Positions 25,643 to 33,627 of a stretch of DNA of 64,000 nucleotides are shown here, one piece after another (the first letter of the stretch is position 1; every line of letters starts with the position of its first letter). The stretch comes from Microbacterium sp. CSI-V (lineage in GTDB: Bacteria; Actinomycetota; Actinomycetes; Actinomycetales; Microbacteriaceae), in NCBI RefSeq assembly GCF_001984105.1, contig NZ_MTQM01000005.1, positions 1 to 64,000 on the forward strand, given 5' to 3'. A program made the translations under genes and the position numbers. The notes under the pieces are model-generated. The model was not told the origin of the DNA, made no database searches, and worked only from the letters and a program-made list of their open reading frames with translations.

Positions 25643-25987
25643 ATGAAGCTCGCGCACCTCGTCCGGTTCACCGCCCTCGCCGAGGAGCTGCACTTCCCGC
25701 GCGCCGCCGAGAAGCTCGGCATCCCGCTCGCCTCGCTGTACACCACGGTCGACAAGCTCGAGGAGGAGGTCGGGCAGCCGCTCGTGTCGCGCACCCCGCC
25801 GACCACGCTGACTCCGGCGGGCGTGCTGCTCCTCGATGAGGCGCGAGCGCGCATCGCCGACGCGCCTCCGCAGGCGGCCGCGGCCCCGAAGGCGCAGGGC
25901 GGGAAGGCCAAGGCATCCAAGGGCAAGGGCCGCGCCCCGATCGTCAAGGGCCAGCCGAAGCCGTACAAGAAGCGCCAGGGCCGCTGA
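25643..25987 (+). CDS. LysR-type HTH-only protein with Lys-rich tail
   Basis: A 114-residue protein. Residues 1-60 form a LysR helix-turn-helix (MKLAHLVRFTALAEELHFPRAAEKLG, then SLYTTVDKLEEEVGQPLVSRTPPTTLTPAG). The usual 230-residue effector domain is missing. Instead residues 75-114 are a low-complexity Ala/Gly/Lys/Pro tail ending PKPYKKRQGR, strongly basic. The ATG at 25643 aligns with LysR starts; ATG 25634 is an alternative. The tail and intact frame argue for a real short protein, perhaps a non-inducible DNA-binding or nucleoid-type factor, not a truncated relic. Confidence 0.7.
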   Translation: MKLAHLVRFTALAEELHFPRAAEKLGIPLASLYTTVDKLEEEVGQPLVSRTPPTTLTPAGVLLLDEARARIADAPPQAAAAPKAQGGKAKASKGKGRAPIVKGQPKPYKKRQGR

Positions 25988-26056
25988 CGCGTTGCGCGCC
26001 TCCGGCCATCGCCGCCGTGCCGCCGCGGGCCGCACCGCTCGCGCCGCGGATTCCCG

Positions 26057-26125
26057 CGCATAAACGCTTTTCACGCGCATAAACGCGCTCTGCCCGTGTT
26101 TATGCGCGTGGATCGCGTTTATGCG
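26057..26125. repeat. Palindromic element, family A copy 2
   Basis: Outer arms CGCATAAACGC (26057-26067) and GCGTTTATGCG (26115-26125). Inner arms CGCGCATAAACGCG (26074-26087) and CGTGTTTATGCGCG (26095-26108), with one G-T pair. It lies between two convergent genes, 70 bp after the LysR-like stop and 60 bp from the ABC-F stop. Confidence 0.88.
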
Positions 26126-26184
26126 TGGCTCCCGCACGGCAACCCGCGACAGGCCGCCGCAAACCGCAACGCCCCAAGCCGCGG

Positions 26185-27825
26185 CTACAGCTCCGCGACC
26201 CGGCCCGCCTCGACGCGCCAGTGGCGGTCGGTGTGGACGGCGTCCAGCATCCGGCGGTCGTGCGTGACGAGGAGCAGGGTGCCCGTGTACGACTCCAGCG
26301 CCTGCTCGAGCTGCTCGATCGCGGGCAGATCGAGGTGGTTCGTGGGCTCGTCGAGCACGAGCACGTTGACGCCGCGCGCCTGGAGCAGTGCGAGCCCGGC
26401 GCGCGTGCGCTCCCCCGGCGACAGCCCGTCGACGGGGCGGGCGACGTGGTCGGCTTTCAGCCCGAACTTCGCCAGCAGCGTGCGCACGTCGGCCGCGCTC
26501 ATCTCGGGCACGAGCCCCTCGAACGCATCGGCGAGCGGCCGCTGGCCGACGAGCAGCGACCGGGCCTGATCGATCTCCCCGATCGCGACACTCGATCCGA
26601 GCGACGCCGAGCCCTCGTCCGGACTCTGACGGCCCAGGATGCCACGCAGCAACGTCGTCTTCCCGGCACCGTTCGGTCCGGTGATGCCGATCCGCTCGCC
26701 CCCGTTCACCTGCAACGACACCGGCCCGAGAGTGAAGTCGCCCTGCCGGAAGACCGCACCGGAAAGCGTCGAGACGACCGCGCTCGACCGCGGCGCGGCG
26801 CCGATCGTGAATTCGAGCTTCCATTCCTTGCGCGGTTCCTCGACCTCGTCGAGTCGCGCGATGCGGCTCTCCATCTGCCGGACCTTCTGCGCCTGCTTCT
26901 CGCTCGACTCCATCGACGCCTTGCGGCGGATCTTGTCGTTGTCGGGCGACTTCTTCATCGCGTTGCGGACGCCCTGGCTCGACCATTCCCGCTGCGTCCG
27001 CGCACGGGCGACGAGGTCGGCCTTGGTCTCAGCGAACTCCTCGTACTTCTCGCGCGCCTGCCGGCGCAGTGTCGCCCGCTCCTCGAGGTACGCGTCGTAC
27101 CCGCCGCCGTAGACGCGGTGGGAGTTCTGCGCGAGGTCGAGTTCGAGGACGCGGGTGACGGACCGCGCGAGGAACTCGCGGTCGTGACTGACGAGCACCA
27201 CCCCGCCGCGGAGGCCCGCGACGAACGTCTCGAGACGCTCGAGGCCGTCGAGGTCGAGGTCGTTCGTGGGCTCGTCCAGCAGCGCGATGTCGAAGCGCGA
27301 CAGCAGCAGCGCCGCCAGCCCCACGCGCGCCGCCTGTCCGCCCGACAGTCCCGTCATCAGCGCGTCGGCGCCCACCTCGAGCCCGAGGTCGGCGAGCACC
27401 ACCGGCATCCGTTCGTCGAGGTCGGCCGCACCGCTGGCGAGCCAGCGCTCCAGGGCCGTGGCGTAGGCGGCGTCGGCGCCCACGGCCTCGGGGTCGCCGA
27501 GGGCCGCGGCCGTGGCATCCATTTCTCGCGTCGCCTCGGCGCAGCCCGTGCGGCGCGCGATGTACGCCGCGACCGTTTCACCGTCGACGCGCTCGTGCTC
27601 CTGCGGCAGCCACCCGACGAAGGCGTCGGCCGGGGCGAGCGCGATCGTCCCGGCGAGCGGCTCGTCGACGCCCGCGAGGAGCCGGAGGAGCGTCGACTTG
27701 CCCGCGCCGTTCGCCCCGACGACGCCGACGACATCGCCCGGGGCGACCGTGAGGTCGACGCCCTCGAACAGTGTGCGGTGACCGTAGCCTCCGGCGAGTC
27801 CCTGGGCGACGAGCGTGGCGGTCAT
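26185..27825 (-). CDS. ABC-F family ATPase (ribosome-associated)
   Basis: A 546-residue soluble protein with two ABC domains and no membrane part. Walker A motifs are GANGAGKST (near 36) and GPNGAGKTT (near 378), signatures LSGGQAAR (near 160) and LSPGERTR (near 467), and Walker B motifs LLDEPTNDLD and VLDEPTNHLD. The interdomain linker (about 245-320) is highly charged (QREWSSQGVRNAMKKSPDNDKIRRKAS), the P-site tRNA interaction motif of the family. ABC-F proteins act on the ribosome in translation or antibiotic protection. The ATG at 27825 begins MTATLVAQGLAGGYG. A family A palindrome lies 42 bp upstream of the start. Confidence 0.92.
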   Translation of the reverse strand: MTATLVAQGLAGGYGHRTLFEGVDLTVAPGDVVGVVGANGAGKSTLLRLLAGVDEPLAGTIALAPADAFVGWLPQEHERVDGETVAAYIARRTGCAEATREMDATAAALGDPEAVGADAAYATALERWLASGAADLDERMPVVLADLGLEVGADALMTGLSGGQAARVGLAALLLSRFDIALLDEPTNDLDLDGLERLETFVAGLRGGVVLVSHDREFLARSVTRVLELDLAQNSHRVYGGGYDAYLEERATLRRQAREKYEEFAETKADLVARARTQREWSSQGVRNAMKKSPDNDKIRRKASMESSEKQAQKVRQMESRIARLDEVEEPRKEWKLEFTIGAAPRSSAVVSTLSGAVFRQGDFTLGPVSLQVNGGERIGITGPNGAGKTTLLRGILGRQSPDEGSASLGSSVAIGEIDQARSLLVGQRPLADAFEGLVPEMSAADVRTLLAKFGLKADHVARPVDGLSPGERTRAGLALLQARGVNVLVLDEPTNHLDLPAIEQLEQALESYTGTLLLVTHDRRMLDAVHTDRHWRVEAGRVAEL

Positions 27826-27866
27826 CCCTCCATTGTCCCAGGGCAGGCAGCGGCGCGCGGCTGCCT

Positions 27867-27931
27867 CATAAACGCGATCGACGCGCAGAAACACGCTGTC
27901 CACGTGTTTCTGCGCGCGAATCGCGTTTATG
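27867..27931. repeat. Palindromic element, family A copy 3 (with compensatory changes)
   Basis: The outer arm CATAAACGCGAT pairs with ATCGCGTTTATG. The inner arm is changed from CATAAACGCG to CAGAAACACG, and the opposite arm is changed to CGTGTTTCTG, so pairing is preserved. It sits between the end of the two-domain glycosyltransferase and the start of the ABC-F gene. Confidence 0.88.
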
Positions 27932-27987
27932 CGAAGGAGCGGACGCGACGGCGGCGAGACCCCGGCGTCCGCACCGGCCGAGCGGCC

Positions 27988-30357
27988 TCAGGTGAAGCGT
28001 TCGAGGCCGCCCCAGCCGCCCACCCACGCCTCGAGGTGCGGCTCGTCGCGCAGGACATGGACACCGGATGCCACGATGTCGCCGCCGTCGAACCCGACCT
28101 CGGCGCCCCACCGCTCGGCGCGGCGCCGGGCCCGACGCGAAACGGCGGTGCCGACGATCGTCCCGTCGGCGGCGCTCACGCGAAGCCGCCCCTCCGCGCC
28201 CTGTCCGAGCTGCGCGAGCCGTTCGGCGAGCGCGTCCACGCCGTCGAGCAGCACCGGCCGGTCGAGGCGCCACACGACACGCGCGTCGGGCACCGCTCCC
28301 GACCTCACCCGCGGATCCGCGGCGAGCGCGGCGATCGTCGGCGGCGCGTCGAGGACGACGGTCGCGCGCGGGAACGCCGCGAGCACGGCATCCACGCACA
28401 CGAACACGGCGGCCTCGGGATGCTCCCCCGCCAGGTGCACCACGAGGTCGGGGGCCGCGGGAAGCAGTCCCCGCCCGGCCGACCCGGCGACGGGGATGTC
28501 GCCGGCGAGACGCAGCGTCTGACGATTGCCCTCGCGGGTGCGGTCGATGTCGCGCCCCGACCAGTCGGGGCCGTCGTGCCAGGCGACGGCGTCGGGGACG
28601 TGGGCGAGCACCGCGCCGGCCTGCCACGCCCGGTGCACCCACTCCCAGTCCTCGCCGCCGTACGCGGTGAACGTCTCGTCGAAACCGCCGACCTCGTCGA
28701 AGAACCGCCGCGAGCAGGCCGACACGGCCCCGATCACGAACCGGTACGAGCGGTCGTCGGCCCGCAGCAGGTCGCCCGTGCGGGCGTACTCTTCGCGCAG
28801 CCACGCGGGTTCGGGCAGTTCCCGCTCCGGCCCCGCCTCGGCGACCGGGACCTCGACGCCGACCCCGGCGAAGTCGGCGTGCCGGCGCCGGCCCACCGTC
28901 ACGGCCTCGGGCAGGAGGGCGGGCAGGCGCGTGAGGGCACGGACGTATCCGGGTTCGGGGGTCGTGTCGGCATCCAGGAAGCACAGGACATCGCCCGTGC
29001 TCGCCGCGACGCCGAGATTGCGGGCGGCCGCCGCCCGGAAGCCGCGATCGTCCTGGCGCACGACCCGCACGCCGTCCGGCACGACCGGGGCCTCGGGGGA
29101 GCCGTCGTCGGCGACCACGATCTCGAGGCGAGCAGCCGGGTGGTCCTGCTGCGCGAGGGCCGCGAGGGTGCGGGCGAGCTCCGCGGGCTGGTCGTAGTGC
29201 GTGACGATGACGCTGACCCGCGGCGGCTCGGGCTCGCGCCCGGCGACGAGGTCCCAGCGGTTCCCGACGACCCACGGCGCGTCGTCGGGCGTCGAGTGTC
29301 CAGGACACGCCGAGTCGGGGTGGGGCGCATCGGCGTGTCTTGGACACTCGGCGGGCGCGGGCGCGGCGGACGCGGCGCCGGCGGGCGCGGGCAGGGCGGC
29401 CCACCACGCCAGGTAGGCGCGGGCGACGTCGGCAGGACCGAGAGGGACGGGGTGGATGCCGTGCCAGGTGGCATCCGGATCCTCCACCGCCGCGCGCACC
29501 GTCGCCGCGAGCGCGGACGGCTCGACGGGGAGCAGGGTCCCGGGCCGGAGCGCGGCCATCTCGTCGACGTACCGGTTGCGGAGGGCGATCGGGCGGCGCC
29601 CCCACCCGATCCACGACGTCAGCGACGCCGACGCCGACACGTGCTGGTGCGCGATCACGGGGACCGACACGGCGCGGGCGCGTTCGGCCATCTCGCGGTC
29701 GTCGAGCCACCCGGTCACCGTCACGGCGACGCCCGCGTCGGCGGCACGGCGGACGAACGCGTCGAGGTCGGCGGCGTGTCCGTCGGAGGCGCGGCCCAGG
29801 ATCGTCAGTCGCCCGACGCCCGCCTCGACGGCGGCGGCGAGTGCTTCGTCGTGTCCTTTGCCGGGGTAGAAGTACCCGAGGACGCCGATGGTGCCGTCGG
29901 CCTGCGGGCGCGACGCGGGGGCCACCGCGGGCACCGGCAGGGGCACGATCTCGACGGGTCCGTCCCACACGCCCTCTTCGGCGAGCAGGGCACGCTCGTG
30001 GGCGCTGTTGACGGCGACGGCGTGAGCGGCCCGCGTCACGGCGGCGTAGAAGGCACGGCGGCGCGGGCGGTTGCGTTCGCCGTCCGAGGCCTGCGGCACG
30101 TCGTGCAGGGTGACGGTGAGCGGATGCCGCCGGGCCAGAGCGCTGAGCCGTTCGGTCGCCTCCTCGGGCGAGGGCCCCCACAGACGCTCGGTGACATGGA
30201 CGTGCAGCGGCGTCCCGGCGGCCAGGGCGTCGAGGTCGGGGCCCGTCGCGACGCGGAACGAAGGGTCGAGAGCACGCACGTCGTCCGCGACGGCGCGCGC
30301 GTACACCGCGACCCCGTGCGGCCCGGCGGGCGCCAGAAGGACCGGTTGCATGCTCAT
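27988..30357 (-). CDS. Two-domain glycosyltransferase (GT-B + GT2) containing an in-frame palindrome
   Basis: A 789-residue fusion. Residues 1-330 look like a GT4-type GT-B domain (PVLLAPAGPHGVAVYARAV; IGVLGYFYPGKGHDEAL; WIGWGRRPIALRNRY). Residues about 375-620 form a GT2 domain with VSVIVTHYDQPAELARTL, LEIVVADDGS, LCFLDADTTPEPG and GGFDETFTAYGGEDWEW. The C-terminal 150 residues are of unknown fold. The linker (about 336-355, AECPRHADAPHPDSACPGHS) is encoded by a family B palindrome inserted in frame. The ATG at 30357 overlaps the upstream WcbI-like gene stop. It likely adds two sugars to a glycan. Confidence 0.85.
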   Translation of the reverse strand: MSMQPVLLAPAGPHGVAVYARAVADDVRALDPSFRVATGPDLDALAAGTPLHVHVTERLWGPSPEEATERLSALARRHPLTVTLHDVPQASDGERNRPRRRAFYAAVTRAAHAVAVNSAHERALLAEEGVWDGPVEIVPLPVPAVAPASRPQADGTIGVLGYFYPGKGHDEALAAAVEAGVGRLTILGRASDGHAADLDAFVRRAADAGVAVTVTGWLDDREMAERARAVSVPVIAHQHVSASASLTSWIGWGRRPIALRNRYVDEMAALRPGTLLPVEPSALAATVRAAVEDPDATWHGIHPVPLGPADVARAYLAWWAALPAPAGAASAAPAPAECPRHADAPHPDSACPGHSTPDDAPWVVGNRWDLVAGREPEPPRVSVIVTHYDQPAELARTLAALAQQDHPAARLEIVVADDGSPEAPVVPDGVRVVRQDDRGFRAAAARNLGVAASTGDVLCFLDADTTPEPGYVRALTRLPALLPEAVTVGRRRHADFAGVGVEVPVAEAGPERELPEPAWLREEYARTGDLLRADDRSYRFVIGAVSACSRRFFDEVGGFDETFTAYGGEDWEWVHRAWQAGAVLAHVPDAVAWHDGPDWSGRDIDRTREGNRQTLRLAGDIPVAGSAGRGLLPAAPDLVVHLAGEHPEAAVFVCVDAVLAAFPRATVVLDAPPTIAALAADPRVRSGAVPDARVVWRLDRPVLLDGVDALAERLAQLGQGAEGRLRVSAADGTIVGTAVSRRARRRAERWGAEVGFDGGDIVASGVHVLRDEPHLEAWVGGWGGLERFT
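29293..29350. repeat. Palindromic element, family B copy 1 (inside a gene)
   Basis: Two 21-bp arms (29293-29313 and 29330-29350) match at 20 positions around a 16-bp loop. The core is AGTGTCC(A/G)GGACACGCCG versus CGGCGTGTCTTGGACACT. It keeps the reading frame of the glycosyltransferase gene and encodes part of its interdomain linker. The other copy, at 42044-42097, is intergenic. Confidence 0.9.
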
Positions 30358-31292
30358 GCCGCGCGCCACCGGCGCAGCAGCGGGGCGAGGCGCTCGACCG
30401 CGGCCGTGACGAACTCCGGATGCGCGGCGTACCACCCGCGGTGCGCCTCGGCGACGGTGCGCGCATCGAGCGTCTCGCCGGCGACGATCCAGTCGGGGCG
30501 GGGCTCGGCATCCAGGTCCCACGCCTTGACGACCCACGGTTCGAGCGGTGCCCGCACGCCGGCGAGGATCGGACGCCCGGGGTCGACCGCGGTCCCGGGC
30601 GCGCCGAGGGCCGCGACGATGCGCTCCCCCAGCGGCAGGAACACCGCGTTGCCGGGGTGATTGACCGTCCGGGCGAGGTCGGCCACCACCGGGGCGTAGA
30701 GATCGGATGCCACGACGTCGACGCCGAGGTCCTCGCGGCGGCGGAGCTCCGCGAGGGAGTCCTCGGCCACGGCCCGCACCGCGTCCGGCGGGAGCACGGG
30801 GGCCACCGGGAGCCCCGCGGCCTCCGCGAGCAGTCGGACGTCGTGATACGCCACGAGCGGTGGGTCCTCGTCGACGCCGGGGACCCGGATCGCGGCCTGG
30901 AACGGCTGCAGCCCGCCGTAGCGGAGGGAGGGCACGACCACGGTCCGGGCGCGGGCGGGCAGCGCCGCGCGCAGCTGCGCAGTGCCGAGAGGAAGACCGC
31001 GATAATCGTCGCGGATCGGCTGCACGACGAGGAACGACGCCCCCGCCAGCAGCCGGTGCAGGCGTTCGGCGTCCGCGGCATCCATCTCGTGCACCGCGGG
31101 GACCCGCACCCCGGGGTGGGTGTCGTTCGACACGACCAGTCGGATCGACTCGGCTTGGCAGTTGCCCACGACGACGCCGTAGCCCTCCGGCGCGGGGACA
31201 TCGCCGAAGAATTCGGCGTAGTGCCGACGGCGCGCTATCACCGCCGCATCCTCGTCCGCAAGGCTCTCGGAGCCGCTCTCTCTACCGCGCAT
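30354..31292 (-). CDS. WcbI-family polysaccharide biosynthesis protein
   Basis: A 312-residue protein recognised as WcbI-like by VVVGNCQAESIRLVV near residue 40, DAERLHRLLAGASFLVVQPIRDDYRGLPLGT near 80-105 and NHPGNAVFLPLGERIV near 215. WcbI of Burkholderia capsule loci has an unusual acetyltransferase-like fold that binds coenzyme A. The gene is divergent from the GT operon at 31361 and coupled to the two-domain glycosyltransferase. It may modify (for example acetylate) the glycan. Confidence 0.75.
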   Translation of the reverse strand: MRGRESGSESLADEDAAVIARRRHYAEFFGDVPAPEGYGVVVGNCQAESIRLVVSNDTHPGVRVPAVHEMDAADAERLHRLLAGASFLVVQPIRDDYRGLPLGTAQLRAALPARARTVVVPSLRYGGLQPFQAAIRVPGVDEDPPLVAYHDVRLLAEAAGLPVAPVLPPDAVRAVAEDSLAELRRREDLGVDVVASDLYAPVVADLARTVNHPGNAVFLPLGERIVAALGAPGTAVDPGRPILAGVRAPLEPWVVKAWDLDAEPRPDWIVAGETLDARTVAEAHRGWYAAHPEFVTAAVERLAPLLRRWRAA

Positions 31293-31360
31293 GATGTGAA
31301 CGTACGCCGTCGGTGCCGTCGCCTTCGCAACGGTCCCGTTGCCTTGCGACTCCTCTCCTG

Positions 31361-32494
31361 ATGCGATACATCCCCCATCGCCCCACTCCAGGAGGACCCC
31401 CGATCGACGCCACCGCCCCTCGCCGGATCCGGGTCGCCGCCGTGCCCGCCGGGCACCCGTACACGCGGGCCGTCACCGACGAACGCTTCGTCGATCTGCG
31501 CGCCGACCCGCCGCCGCCGGGGGCCGCCCCCGGTCAGTGGTGGCCGCCGCAGGTGCTGCTGCCCGAGTGGCTGGACGCGCACGCCGACGAGATCGACGTG
31601 GTCCACGTGCACTTCGGCAGCGAGTCCTCCTCGACCGAGGAGCTGTCCGCGACGGTCGCCGCCCTCCGCCGGCTGGGCCTCCCGCTCGTCTACACCGTCC
31701 ACGACCTCGAGAACCCGCAGCTGACCGACCAGGGGGCGCACCGCGCCGCGCTGGCCGTGCTCCTCGCCGGGGCCGACGAGGTGACCACGCTGACCGCGCC
31801 CACCGCGGCCGAGGTCGAGCGCGACTACGGCCGCGTCAGCGTCGTGATCCCCCACCCCACCCTCGTCGACGGCACCGCCCTTCCCGTCGGTCGCCCGCAC
31901 GCCGGGACCCGTGTCGGGGTTCACCTGCGCGACCTCCGCCCCAACATCGACGGCGTGGGGACGGTGGCGACGCTCGTCCGCGCCGTCGCCGACCTGCGCG
32001 CCCGGGGCGCCGACATCGAGGCGGTCGTGCGCCTGAACGAGAACGTGCGCGACCCCGACGCCGCGGCATCCATCGACGCCCTCGCCGACGGCACCGACGG
32101 CGTGACCGTGGAGCGCGCGGCACGGCTCGACGACGACGCCCTCGCCGGGTGGCTCGCCGACCTCGACGCGTGCCTGCTCCCTTACTCGCACGGCACGCAC
32201 TCGGGGTGGGCGGAGCTCTGCTACGACCTCGCCGTGCCCGTCGTCGGCACGCGCGTCGGCCATGTCGCCGCGCAGCATCCCGCCGACTTCCACGCGTTCC
32301 GCATCGGCGACCCCGTGTCGCTGGAACGGGCGATCGTGGATGCCACGGCCGAGGGCTGGTCGGTCGCCGGGTCCGATGCGCGCGGTGCGGAGATCGCCCG
32401 TCGCCGGGTCGAGCGGCTCGACGAACGCGAGCGGGTGCGTCAGGCCCACGTCGCTGTATACCGCCGATCGATGCGGACGGAGCACGCGGCATGA
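31361..32494 (+). CDS. Family 4-like glycosyltransferase with uncertain start
   Basis: A 377-residue GT-B-type protein (RIRVAAVPAGHPYTRAV; EIDVVHVHFGSESSSTEEL; LPLVYTVHDLENPQLTDQ; a donor domain around CLLPYSHGTHSGWAELCYDLAVPVVG) that lacks a clean EX7E motif. The ATG at 31361 is the only standard in-frame start near conserved sequence, but a perfect AGGAGG (31390-31395) sits 7 bp before an in-frame ATC codon at 31403, where the conserved part begins. It is the first of four overlapping genes (ATGA/GTGA). Confidence 0.75.
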   Translation: MRYIPHRPTPGGPPIDATAPRRIRVAAVPAGHPYTRAVTDERFVDLRADPPPPGAAPGQWWPPQVLLPEWLDAHADEIDVVHVHFGSESSSTEELSATVAALRRLGLPLVYTVHDLENPQLTDQGAHRAALAVLLAGADEVTTLTAPTAAEVERDYGRVSVVIPHPTLVDGTALPVGRPHAGTRVGVHLRDLRPNIDGVGTVATLVRAVADLRARGADIEAVVRLNENVRDPDAAASIDALADGTDGVTVERAARLDDDALAGWLADLDACLLPYSHGTHSGWAELCYDLAVPVVGTRVGHVAAQHPADFHAFRIGDPVSLERAIVDATAEGWSVAGSDARGAEIARRRVERLDERERVRQAHVAVYRRSMRTEHAA

Positions 32495-33627
32495 CCCGCG
32501 CGCCGAAGCCGTTGCGGGTGCTGGTCGTCGCCCCGTCGCGTTACCCGCTGCGCCAGCCGCACGCCGGTGGTCTCGAGGCGACCGTGTGGGACCGCGTCCG
32601 GTGGCTGCGCGACCGCGGGCACCAGGTCACGCTGTGCGCCGCGGAGGGCTCCGACTTCCTCGAGGACTCCCCCGGCTTCGCCCTGCCCGCACCGACCTGG
32701 TCGCGCGTGGAGGACTCCTCGGACACGGGCTATCCCGAGGGGTACGCCGCCGCGACCGACGCGGCGCACGACGTGCTCCTGGAGCGGCTCCGGACCGGCC
32801 GGCACGAGGTCGACGTCATCGACAACCACAGCCTCCACCCCGCCCCGATCCGGTGGAGCCGGGATGCCGGCATCCCGGTCGTCACGACGCTCCACACGCC
32901 CCCGCTCGAACCGATGCTCCAGGCCGCCGCGTACGTGCGCGGCAGCGCGCACCGCTTCGTCGCGGTGAGCCAGGCCACGGCGCGCGCGTGGTCGGTGGAG
33001 GGTGTCGACGCGTTCGTGTTCCCCAACGGCATCGACACCGAACGCTGGACGCGCGGTCCCGGCGGGCCGCGGTGGGTGTGGTCGGGACGCATCGTCCCCG
33101 AGAAGGCGCCGCACCTCGCCATCGAGGCCGCCCGGGCGGTGGATGCCGAGATCGTCGTCGCCGGCCGCATCGGCGACGTCGACTACTTCCAGCAGGAGGT
33201 GGCACCTCGCCTCGGCGGGCACGCGCACTACGTCGGCGCGCTCCACCAGCCCGACCTGTGCCGCCTCGTGGGATCCTCGGCCGTGGCCCTGGTCACCCCC
33301 ATGTGGGAGGAGCCGTTCGGTCTCGTCATCGCCGAAGCGCTCGCGACGGGCACACCGGTCGCGGCGTTCGACATCGGCGGGGTCTCCGAGGTCCTCGCCG
33401 GGATGCCGGGGACGGCCGCCGTCATGCCCGGCGACGTCACGGCGCTCGCCCACGCGGCGCGCGACCTCGCCTCCGAGGGCCACCGCGAACCGCTCACGCG
33501 CGTCTGGACCCGCCGCGCCGCGGTGCGCGAGCACGCCCTCAGCCGGCGCTACCGCGAGGTCGAGCGGGTGCTCGCCCACACCGCGCAGCCGGCGACCGAA
33601 CGTCGCATCCCGGCGGTGTCGTGGTGA
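32491..33627 (+). CDS. Family 4 glycosyltransferase
   Basis: A 378-residue GT-B enzyme: N-terminal RVLVVAPSRYPLRQPHAGGLEATVWDRV, acceptor region VVTTLHTPPLEP, FPNGIDTERW, donor domain VWSGRIVPEKAPHLAIEAA and EX7E in TPMWEEPFGLVIAEALATG near residue 272. It is coupled by ATGA to the previous GT and by GTGA to the next. Sugar and acceptor are unknown. It probably extends a cell-surface glycan made by this cluster. Confidence 0.88.
   Translation: MTRAPKPLRVLVVAPSRYPLRQPHAGGLEATVWDRVRWLRDRGHQVTLCAAEGSDFLEDSPGFALPAPTWSRVEDSSDTGYPEGYAAATDAAHDVLLERLRTGRHEVDVIDNHSLHPAPIRWSRDAGIPVVTTLHTPPLEPMLQAAAYVRGSAHRFVAVSQATARAWSVEGVDAFVFPNGIDTERWTRGPGGPRWVWSGRIVPEKAPHLAIEAARAVDAEIVVAGRIGDVDYFQQEVAPRLGGHAHYVGALHQPDLCRLVGSSAVALVTPMWEEPFGLVIAEALATGTPVAAFDIGGVSEVLAGMPGTAAVMPGDVTALAHAARDLASEGHREPLTRVWTRRAAVREHALSRRYREVERVLAHTAQPATERRIPAVSW

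Noticed and set aside
26057-26125. Short peptide-like motif (INAIHAHKHG...FMR) read through family A repeats in shadow frames
   Set aside because: It recurs only because the DNA palindrome recurs; the frames start and end in unrelated antisense sequence, so it is not a conserved peptide.
26125-30660. Plus-strand open frame of about 1,500 codons opposite the ABC-F and two-domain GT genes
   Set aside because: Low-complexity Arg/Asp/Gly/His composition and passage through a palindromic repeat show that it is non-coding shadow.
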